From assembly GCA_022448105.1 (NCBI GenBank), contig JAKVAV010000011.1, positions 34,038 through 83,335 on the forward strand: a stretch of 49,298 nucleotides of DNA, given 5' to 3'. Each line of letters begins with the position of its first letter. The stretch's first letter is position 1. Below are positions 8,816-14,983 of this stretch, piece by piece. The stretch comes from Flavobacteriales bacterium (GTDB lineage: Bacteria; Bacteroidota; Bacteroidia; Flavobacteriales_D; Cryomorphaceae). Under the pieces are notes generated by a model. It was not told the origin of the DNA, did not search any database, and saw only the letters and a list, made by a program, of their open reading frames with translations. Both the position numbers and the translations under genes were made by a program.

Positions 8816-8846
8816 CAAAGCTACGATTATGGTGTTGTGTTGCAAA
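8816..8846 (-). promoter_or_regulatory. Bacteroidota promoter for prs operon
   Basis: On the minus strand TTTG (8846-8843) is followed after exactly 19 bases by TAGCTTTG (8823-8816). This is the full TTTG-N19-TAnnTTTG consensus. Transcription should begin roughly 10 bases before the prs ATG. Confidence 0.7.
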
Positions 8847-8883
8847 GAAATATTGAATTCAAATGTAGGCTTTTGCAGTTTTC

Positions 8884-8914
8884 TTTGGCTGATTAACCTG
8901 AATGAGTAATTTTG
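8884..8914 (+). promoter_or_regulatory. Bacteroidota promoter for tRNA-Leu
   Basis: TTTG (8884-8887), a 19-base spacer, then TAATTTTG (8907-8914): both elements match the consensus exactly. The mature tRNA begins 39 bases after the -7 element. It is divergent from the prs promoter. Confidence 0.7.
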
Positions 8915-8953
8915 GCCTCCGAAATTGCTCCAGTCATGGGCGATTCGACCAAC

Positions 8954-9035
8954 GCCCAGGTGGCGGAATTGGTAGACGCGCTGGATTCAAAATCCAGTTC
9001 TTTCGGGAGTGTGGGTTCGATTCCCACCCTGGGTA
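8954..9035 (+). tRNA. tRNA-Leu (anticodon CAA)
   Basis: An 82-base cloverleaf. The acceptor stem GCCCAGG (8954-8960) pairs with CCTGGGT (9028-9034), including one G-U pair. The anticodon stem CTGGA/TCCAG flanks loop TTCAAAA with anticodon CAA at 8988-8990. The T arm GTGGG-TTCGATT-CCCAC lies at 9011-9027. The long variable arm between the anticodon and T stems is expected for a class II tRNA such as Leu. Discriminator A at 9035; CCA is not encoded. Confidence 0.95.
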
Positions 9036-9036
9036 C

Positions 9037-9070
9037 AAAGCGAGGCTTAAAGTCTCGCTTTTTTGTTTTT
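9037..9070 (+). terminator. intrinsic terminator after tRNA-Leu
   Basis: AAAGCGAG (9037-9044) pairs with CTCGCTTT (9054-9061), extended inward by three more pairs (one G-U). The T-rich tail TTTTTGTTTTT follows. Confidence 0.85.
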
Positions 9071-9131
9071 CATCTAATTTTACAGTCAACCTTAGCAACC
9101 ATTTCAGGCTAATCCGTTTTATCTTCGCGTA

Positions 9132-9587
9132 ATGATCGCTGACGGAGTTTTGACATTTGACGATAAGCAAAAACAAAGACGCTATGACATCGCCTATCTA
9201 AAAATGGCCGCAGAGTGGGGAAAACTTTCCCACTGCGAACGGAAGAAGGTCGGGGCCATAATCGTCAAGAATGGCATGATCATATCTGACGGTTACAATG
9301 GCACACCAGCAGGATTTGACAATCGCTGCGAAGGGGAAGATGGGAAAACGATGTGGTATGTGCTTCATGCGGAAGCCAATGCCATCACTAAAGTAGCTAG
9401 ATCTACCAACAATGCCGAAGATGCGACGTTATACCTCACTCTTTCTCCTTGCAAAGATTGTAGCAAACTGATATTGCAAGCGGGAATAAAAAGAGTAGTT
9501 TTTTCAAGCCTTTACAAAGATGGTGAAGGATTAAAATTACTTGAGGAAGCAGGAATACAACTAGAATACATTGAAAATTTCGAATGA
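9132..9587 (+). CDS. dCMP/deoxycytidylate deaminase family protein
   Basis: A zinc-dependent cytidine-deaminase-fold enzyme of 151 residues, most similar in layout to dCMP deaminase (ComEB/Dcd family), which makes dUMP for thymidylate synthesis. The zinc-site signature is intact: LHAEANAI supplies the His and catalytic Glu, and SPCKDCSKLI supplies the two cysteines. DGYNGTPAGFDNRCE is the nucleotide-binding stretch typical of this subfamily. The last codon and stop overlap the start of the S41 protease gene by 4 bases (ATGA), so the two are translationally coupled. The promoter is unclear; TATCTTCG just before the ATG is one base off the -7 consensus. Confidence 0.9.
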   Translation: MIADGVLTFDDKQKQRRYDIAYLKMAAEWGKLSHCERKKVGAIIVKNGMIISDGYNGTPAGFDNRCEGEDGKTMWYVLHAEANAITKVARSTNNAEDATLYLTLSPCKDCSKLILQAGIKRVVFSSLYKDGEGLKLLEEAGIQLEYIENFE

Positions 9588-11203
9588 ATCAAAACTCCAA
9601 TAAAAATAAACTCATCATCTACTACCCATTGATGCTGGCAGCAATGCTTGTATTCGGTATCTATCTGGGTACATTCTTTTCTGATGACGGAACTCGAAGT
9701 TTCTTGCCGACCAAAAGCTCGAGCAATGCTGATAAGATTACCCAAATTATCAGCTTCATTGATCGCGAATACGTGGATACCGTCGCGAAAAATCAAATGA
9801 TTGAAAAAGCCATTGCTTCCATTCTCGAAGATTTAGATCCTCATTCCTACTATATAAGCGCAGAGGAGATGGCCGCTTACACCGAGCCACTCGAAGGAAA
9901 CTTTGAAGGAATCGGTGTAGAATTCTTGATTCAGAATGATACGGTAAGGGTGGTAGCTGCTTTAGATGGCGGTCCTAGCCAAGAACTCGGGATTCAGGCT
10001 GGCGATAGAATAGTGGCCGTGGATGATGAAAACATCGCTGGAGTGGGAATCAGAAACGACGATGTAATATCCAGACTCAAAGGTGAAGGCGGAACAATCG
10101 TCAATGTGGACATTCTAAGAGGTGATAAAACTATTCCTTTTGAGATAACGAGAGGAACCATTCCGATCAATAGCGTGGCTACCGCACAGATGCTAGATAA
10201 TTCTGTAGGCTACATCAAGATAAGCCGGTTTGCAAGAACTACCTACGGAGAGTTTATCGAAAGCGCTCAACTACTTCAAGAAAAAGGTATGCAAGAAATG
10301 CTTGTCGATCTGCGAGGAAACGGTGGAGGATATCTGACCGCAGCAGTTCAAATCGCCGAAGAGTTTCTTCAAAAGGGGCAACTCATTGTATACACTGAAG
10401 GCAAGGCAAGTCCAAAGAAGTCCTACTATGCATCAAAAAGGGGCGAGTATTCGGAAATTCCACTGGCCATTTTGATTGATCAAGGGTCTGCTTCGGCATC
10501 TGAGATTTTAGCGGGTGCTGTACAAGACAATGATCGCGGACTTATCGTGGGCAGGAGGTCATTTGGAAAAGGTCTTGTTCAAGAGCATATGAGCTTACCA
10601 GACAATTCGGCCCTGAGGCTTACCGTGGCGAGATATTATACTCCCTCAGGTAGGAGCATTCAGAAACCTTACGGCGAGGATATTGACTACGCTGGAGACT
10701 ACGAGCATCGCTTTGAAACTGGAGAACTCGTTTCTGCCGATAGCATCAGCTTTATCGACTCCTTAGAATATGTTACTCCAGGAGGTAGAATCGTATACGG
10801 AGGTGGCGGTATTACTCCAGATGTCTTTGTTGGTCTAGATACCGTTGGGGCTTCTGAATATTTAAGCATTCTGAGTTATCGAGGAATCCTCAATCAATTT
10901 GGTTTTGACTATGCCGACGCACATAGGGGAGAGCTTGGAGAATTTGAGAACTTCTTGGATTTTGAAAAGGATTTTGACTTCAAAAGTTCAATTTTTGATG
11001 ATTTCGTAAAATATGCCGAAGACAGAGGCGTGAGTCCCGACAAAGAGGGAATAAAATCATCCAAAGAAGTTATTGAGCTAAGAATAAAGGCATATATAGC
11101 CAGAAACATTTGGGGAAACGACGGATTCTATGCTATAATGAATGATGATGATAAAGTAATCAACGAAGCCTTGATCTCCATTTCAAGTACGGCTACTCTG
11201 TAA
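9584..11203 (+). CDS. S41 family C-terminal processing protease (Ctp)
   Basis: A membrane-anchored periplasmic serine protease of 539 residues. A hydrophobic anchor near residues 9-29 (IIYYPLMLAAMLVFGIYLG) leads into the N-terminal helical region, then a PDZ domain (about 100-190, EGIGVEF...GDRIVAVDDENIAG). The S41 catalytic domain contains LRGNGGGYL, the nucleophile motif DQGSASASEILAGAVQDNDRG (about 299-319) and SFGKGLVQ with the catalytic lysine near 328. An extra C-terminal region of about 130 residues follows, as is usual in Bacteroidota paralogues. Its substrates, probably C-termini of envelope proteins, are unknown. It is coupled to the dCMP deaminase gene by a 4-base overlap. Confidence 0.93.
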   Translation: MNQNSNKNKLIIYYPLMLAAMLVFGIYLGTFFSDDGTRSFLPTKSSSNADKITQIISFIDREYVDTVAKNQMIEKAIASILEDLDPHSYYISAEEMAAYTEPLEGNFEGIGVEFLIQNDTVRVVAALDGGPSQELGIQAGDRIVAVDDENIAGVGIRNDDVISRLKGEGGTIVNVDILRGDKTIPFEITRGTIPINSVATAQMLDNSVGYIKISRFARTTYGEFIESAQLLQEKGMQEMLVDLRGNGGGYLTAAVQIAEEFLQKGQLIVYTEGKASPKKSYYASKRGEYSEIPLAILIDQGSASASEILAGAVQDNDRGLIVGRRSFGKGLVQEHMSLPDNSALRLTVARYYTPSGRSIQKPYGEDIDYAGDYEHRFETGELVSADSISFIDSLEYVTPGGRIVYGGGGITPDVFVGLDTVGASEYLSILSYRGILNQFGFDYADAHRGELGEFENFLDFEKDFDFKSSIFDDFVKYAEDRGVSPDKEGIKSSKEVIELRIKAYIARNIWGNDGFYAIMNDDDKVINEALISISSTATL

Positions 11204-11225
11204 CAACAACAACGACTTTAAATTG

Positions 11226-11247
11226 AAAAAGCCCTTCCTAAAAGGGC
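11226..11247 (-). terminator. intrinsic terminator of the SLC13-cysQ unit
   Basis: GCCCTT (11231-11236) pairs with AAGGGC (11242-11247). On the minus strand the hairpin is followed by TTTTT (11230-11226), as expected for transcription leaving cysQ. On the plus strand there is no T-run directly after the stem, but outer arms AATTGAA/TTCAATT (11221-11227, 11256-11262) may extend it, so it may also slow readthrough from the protease gene. Confidence 0.7.
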
Positions 11248-11280
11248 AGAGCTTATTCAATTTTGTTCGAAATTACTCCT

Positions 11281-12066
11281 CTAGTTTACGATAAACCAAT
11301 TATTTAGAAGATTCTCCTTATTGTAGGCCATTTCTTCTTTAGTGGTTTGGTCCATGATGTTCTTACCGGCTCCTTTGGCAATCGCATGACCTGCAGCAGT
11401 GTCCCATTCCATAGTTGGAGCGAACCTCGGGTAAACATCTGCTGCACCTTCGGCTACCAAGCAGATCTTTAATGAACTTCCCATTGATACAACTTCAATC
11501 TCTCCGTGTTCTTTCTTAAGCTCTTTAAAAAAAGCCTCAGTCTCGGGCGACATGTGAGACCTGCTGCCCACTGCTTTGTAAGCAGATGATTCAGAAGCCA
11601 CTGGAAGGCTATTTGCCTCAGCAACAAGATTCTCCCAATCACAAGTTTGACCATCAAAACCAGAAACCTTGTAAGAACCCAATCCAATGGCACCGAAATA
11701 AAGATCTTTTTTTACAGGTACATAAATCACTCCACCCACAGACTTTCCATCTTCAATTAGAGCAATATTCACGGTGAACTCACCATTGCGCTTCACAAAT
11801 TCTTTGGTGCCATCTAAAGGATCGACCATCCAGAACTTGCTCCAAGCAGAGCGCTCTTTAAATTCTATTGATTTTCCCTCTTCACTTAGAATGGGTAGAG
11901 TGTCACCCAATACCTCTGTGATTTTTACATGCGCTCTTTTATCTGCAAGGGTCAGCGGCGATTTATCGCCTTTCGTTTCTACAGCAAAGTCGCTTTCGTA
12001 TACGTCGAGAATTTCCAATCCACCCAAATAAGCTGCTTTAATTGCAGTAGAGATTAAATCTTTCAT
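11281..12066 (-). CDS. cysQ: 3'(2'),5'-bisphosphate nucleotidase
   Basis: Hydrolyses PAP (3'-phosphoadenosine 5'-phosphate), the inhibitory by-product of sulfotransferase and PAPS reductase reactions, to AMP. The 261-residue protein has the inositol-monophosphatase-fold metal site: ILSEEGKSIEF with a metal-binding Glu, MVDPLDGTKEFVKRNGEFTVNIALIE (core motif DPLDGTKEF), and MEWDTAAGHAIAKGAG near the C-terminus. It starts 9 bases after the SLC13 permease stop, so the two form an operon. That pairing, next to a region with six PAPS-dependent sulfotransferases, suggests a role in clearing PAP made during glycan sulfation (inference). A hairpin terminator lies just downstream. Confidence 0.94.
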   Translation of the reverse strand: MKDLISTAIKAAYLGGLEILDVYESDFAVETKGDKSPLTLADKRAHVKITEVLGDTLPILSEEGKSIEFKERSAWSKFWMVDPLDGTKEFVKRNGEFTVNIALIEDGKSVGGVIYVPVKKDLYFGAIGLGSYKVSGFDGQTCDWENLVAEANSLPVASESSAYKAVGSRSHMSPETEAFFKELKKEHGEIEVVSMGSSLKICLVAEGAADVYPRFAPTMEWDTAAGHAIAKGAGKNIMDQTTKEEMAYNKENLLNNWFIVN

Positions 12067-12075
12067 AATGTAATT

Positions 12076-13845
12076 CTAATTGAGGTTGTAGTATGAGTTT
12101 AAAACAAGTGTGCAAATTAACAGGCAAATAAGTGTAAGTGGCAAGCCAAACTTGAAATAATCTTTAAAGGTGTATCCTCCTGGAGTATACACCATTAGAT
12201 TGGTTTGATAGCCAATAGGAGTAATGAAGTTTGCCGCACCACCAAAGGCTACGACTAGAATAAATGCTTCAGCTGGCAGCCCCAGATCGTGAGCAATGGT
12301 AAGAGCTACGGGCAAAACGATGGCAACCGCTGCTTTGCTTGTCATGAAAGCAGATAAGAGATTCGTAACAACGAAGATACCAGCAATCAATCCATAGCCA
12401 CCGAAGGGTTTAAGCAAATTAAGTCCACTATTGGCTAAAAAGTCTGCCAATCCACTATTAATCATTCCCTTTCCGAGAGCAAGTCCAAGTGCTATGATAA
12501 CGATTAGATTCATATCTGCATTCTCCTTTATCTCTTTTGTTTTGAGAAGCTTGAGCAATATACACACCGTTATAAGGGCAATTAAAGAAATAAACAGAGG
12601 TACCATATTAGTTGCCGCAAGTAAAATGGAGAGCAATAATCCCGCAAAAACAATGGATGTTTTCCACCATGAGAGATTGTGCACTTCCTTCATTTGCGAA
12701 AGAATGTAAAAATCCTGACTAGCATCAACGCGTTTTATAAAACCAGTACCAGAGAGAACAAGAAGTACATCACCCCCCTTAAGCTCAATATCTCCAATTT
12801 TCCCCTTCAATCTTTCTTCTCCGCGATGAATACCCATAATAGCTCCGTTGTAGCGGTTTCTAAAGTCAGTGTTCTTTACAATTTCGCCAATTAAAGAAGA
12901 CTGGGGCGCAATAACCAATTCAATAACCCTTGCCTGACTCTCTTCTGGGAGTTGACATTCATGCGGCAATGAAAGACCCAAGGACGGCTTGGCTAGCTCT
13001 GCCACTCCATTAGGGTCTCCCGCAAAAAAGAGTTTATCGCCTTTCTCCAGTACTAGATCCGGTGGTACCGGTGTGATGTCTTTCTTTTGTCTCCTGATCT
13101 CCACCAAAAAGAGCCCTTTCATGTTCCGCAGAGAAGCGTCTTGAACGGATTTACCAATAAGCTTACTTCCTGGTTTGACATGAGTCTCTACAAAGTATTC
13201 GCGAGCAGCAGTTTCCTCTGTTGCCGTCTTATTTTTAGGTAATAATGCTTTTGAAAAAGCAAAGAGGTATACGCCACCAATGATGAGCGCAGGTATTCCT
13301 AAAATGGCAAAATCAAATATCTCAAGGCTCTCCTCGCCATATTCCATAGCTAGTCCATTCACTATAAGATTCGTAGAGGTACCAATTAAGGTGACGCAAC
13401 CTCCCAAAATAGAAGCATAAGAAAGCGGAATAAGAAACTGAGAAGCTGCCAATTTTTTCTGTTCCGACCATGAGTATACATAAGGCATCATCATCGCGAC
13501 AAGGGGCGTATTGTTGAGTAAAGCCGAAGCTAGCCCTACACTGCCCGTCATTTTCGACATAAACAATCCTCGACTATCAGAAGACTTAAAGAAACTTTGA
13601 AGTGCGCGATCAAGTATGTTTGTTTTGCGCATGGTGTTACTCACTATCATCAGCATAACTATGACCGCAAGTTGTTCATTAGCAAACCCACTGAGCGCTT
13701 CTTTTGGGCTAATAACATCGAAAAGCAAAAGAACCACGGTAACGATCATAAATGCAATCCCCGGCCTTATCAGCTCACGATAAAGCACCACAATAAGAAA
13801 CAAAATCGAAAGCGCTACAGCAATGGTCTGAAGGGAAAATTCCAT
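12076..13845 (-). CDS. SLC13/DASS-family permease with two RCK_C domains, possible sulfate transporter
   Basis: An inner-membrane anion:sodium symporter-like protein of 589 residues. Two blocks of transmembrane helices flank a soluble insert with two TrkA-C (RCK_C) domains at about 222-277 and 311-366, each ending in the pattern L..GD.L...G. Family motifs are visible: NNTPLVAMMMPYVYSW and GTSTNLIVNG in the first half, and PIGYQTNLMVY in the second. Members with this SLC13-RCK-RCK-SLC13 layout include sulfate and other divalent anion carriers. The partner gene cysQ and the nearby PAPS genes argue for sulfate, but the substrate cannot be proved from sequence. First gene of the operon; a CRP/FNR-like palindrome lies about 70 bases upstream. 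Confidence 0.88.
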   Translation of the reverse strand: MEFSLQTIAVALSILFLIVVLYRELIRPGIAFMIVTVVLLLFDVISPKEALSGFANEQLAVIVMLMIVSNTMRKTNILDRALQSFFKSSDSRGLFMSKMTGSVGLASALLNNTPLVAMMMPYVYSWSEQKKLAASQFLIPLSYASILGGCVTLIGTSTNLIVNGLAMEYGEESLEIFDFAILGIPALIIGGVYLFAFSKALLPKNKTATEETAAREYFVETHVKPGSKLIGKSVQDASLRNMKGLFLVEIRRQKKDITPVPPDLVLEKGDKLFFAGDPNGVAELAKPSLGLSLPHECQLPEESQARVIELVIAPQSSLIGEIVKNTDFRNRYNGAIMGIHRGEERLKGKIGDIELKGGDVLLVLSGTGFIKRVDASQDFYILSQMKEVHNLSWWKTSIVFAGLLLSILLAATNMVPLFISLIALITVCILLKLLKTKEIKENADMNLIVIIALGLALGKGMINSGLADFLANSGLNLLKPFGGYGLIAGIFVVTNLLSAFMTSKAAVAIVLPVALTIAHDLGLPAEAFILVVAFGGAANFITPIGYQTNLMVYTPGGYTFKDYFKFGLPLTLICLLICTLVLNSYYNLN

Positions 13846-13869
13846 TTTGGATTACTAGTTCAGGGAAGG

Positions 13870-13900
13870 CAAATATATTGAGTAATGCAATTTGATCGAA
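13870..13900 (-). promoter_or_regulatory. candidate promoter for the SLC13-cysQ operon
   Basis: TATATTTG on the minus strand (13877-13870) is an exact -7 match. TTCG (13900-13897), one base off TTTG, lies exactly 19 bases upstream. The predicted start is about 20 bases before the SLC13 ATG. Confidence 0.5.
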
Positions 13901-13912
13901 TGAAACAAAATA

Positions 13913-13928
13913 CTTGATTTAAATCAAG
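13913..13928. promoter_or_regulatory. CRP/FNR-family operator candidate (TTGAT-N4-ATCAA)
   Basis: CTTGATTTAAATCAAG is a perfect 16-base palindrome. Its core TTGAT-TTAA-ATCAA (13914-13927) matches the ten fixed positions of the FNR/DNR-type consensus exactly. Its centre is about 55-57 bases upstream of the predicted SLC13 transcription start, close to usual activator positions, and about 80 bases upstream of the predicted wza-like start. Confidence 0.5.
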
Positions 13929-13987
13929 CATACGGTAAAAATGGAATAAAGTGACATGGTATAAATTTCGTCGTAAGGAATTCCTTT

Positions 13988-13995
13988 TACATTTG
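13988..13995 (+). promoter_or_regulatory. -7 element for the exopolysaccharide operon
   Basis: TACATTTG matches TAnnTTTG exactly; a weak TTTC lies 18 bases upstream (13966-13969). It would give a leader of about 190 bases before the ATG at 14192. Confidence 0.4.
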
Positions 13996-14128
13996 TTTGG
14001 CTCAAGAACAACCTTTCAAAAATGAAAACAGAAAGTTTTTTGCACGCAGTGAAACATCTCATCTCTCCATTTCGAATAAATGGGATATCATGACGCACTG
14101 AAGATTGACTGTGGGTTAATTAAAGGTT

Positions 14129-14143
14129 CACTTCTATGAAGTG
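14129..14143 (+). other. small hairpin in the exopolysaccharide leader
   Basis: CACTTC (14129-14134) and GAAGTG (14138-14143) form a 6-bp stem with loop TAT, 48 bases before the ATG. No T-run follows. It could stabilise the leader or be incidental. Confidence 0.25.
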
Positions 14144-14191
14144 GCTTCCAGCAATCTTTTAAAACGAATTGAAGTATCAACTACCCCTTAA

Positions 14192-14983
14192 ATGAAGAAA
14201 CACAGACGATTTCTACCGATCCTTTTTGTAGGTTTTTTCTTGGCTTCGTGTATCTCGAACAAACGAATAGTTTACGTACAAGATTATTCTGAAGCCAAAC
14301 CGCACAATTATTTGGCAGATACCACTTTCGTAAGTGAACCTGTAGATTACAAACTACAGACTGGCGATATTCTTTACGTACGATCCGATCACCCTGTATT
14401 GTCCAAGTCCTTTGGTCAAATCGACCAATTCTACATGGATGACACCAGGATTGTGCAAAGCCTACCCATCTTGGCTGGATTCACGATTGACGAAGAAGGT
14501 AAGTTAGATCTACCCTTAGTTGGTATGATTGACGTTGGAGGGATGACTATGCTTGAGGCCGAATCTAAAATCAAAGAGGCTGCTTCCGGAGTATTTTCCG
14601 ATCCTGCGATAAAGGTGTTTATGTTGAATTACTTTGTGACCATTTTGGGTGAAGTAAATCGACCGGGGCGATATCCAGTTTATAATCACAGATTAAACAT
14701 TTTTGAAGCAATGGGTCTTGCCGGTGACGCTACAGATTTCGCCAGTAGAGAGGAGGTCAAAGTTGTTCGTTCAAGAGATGGGAAAAATCATCTGTACTCT
14801 GTCGATTTAACGGACCAGAACATATTGGCGTCAGAAAAATTTTATCTGAAGCCCAATGACATCTTAATGGTAAAGCCACAGAAGCGAAAGAAATATGCCA
14901 CAAGGGATGTGCAGAATGTATTTAACGCTGTTGCCGCGACGGTTAGCGTAGTTACTCTTTACTTACTAATCAACGATAACTAA
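14192..14983 (+). CDS. polysaccharide export lipoprotein (Wza/GumB-like)
   Basis: The periplasmic/outer-membrane exporter component of a capsule or exopolysaccharide system, 263 residues. A lipoprotein signal peptide ends at FLASC (Cys at about 20). The Poly_export domain contains LQTGDILYVRSDHP and later SDPAIKVFMLNYFVTILGEVNRPGRYPV, the SLBB-type continuation, followed by IFEAMGLAGDATDFASREEVKVVRS. A C-terminal hydrophobic stretch (VAATVSVVTLYLLI) may be a membrane anchor, common in Bacteroidota homologues. Its stop overlaps the start of the Wzc-like gene by one base (TAATG), so they are coupled. First gene of an operon running to about 22.4 kb. Confidence 0.92.
   Translation: MKKHRRFLPILFVGFFLASCISNKRIVYVQDYSEAKPHNYLADTTFVSEPVDYKLQTGDILYVRSDHPVLSKSFGQIDQFYMDDTRIVQSLPILAGFTIDEEGKLDLPLVGMIDVGGMTMLEAESKIKEAASGVFSDPAIKVFMLNYFVTILGEVNRPGRYPVYNHRLNIFEAMGLAGDATDFASREEVKVVRSRDGKNHLYSVDLTDQNILASEKFYLKPNDILMVKPQKRKKYATRDVQNVFNAVAATVSVVTLYLLINDN

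Larger units (their letters stand above)
13846..14191. other. divergent regulatory region between SLC13-cysQ and the exopolysaccharide operon
   Basis: A 346-base stretch without a plausible gene. It holds a minus-strand -7 element (13877-13870), a perfect 16-base palindrome (13913-13928), a plus-strand -7 element (13988-13995) and a small hairpin (14129-14143). If the plus-strand promoter is right, the exopolysaccharide message has a leader of about 190 bases. Confidence 0.6.

Noticed and set aside
8902-9132. Short frames over the tRNA-Leu gene
   Set aside because: They translate the tRNA and its terminator and have no protein-like features.
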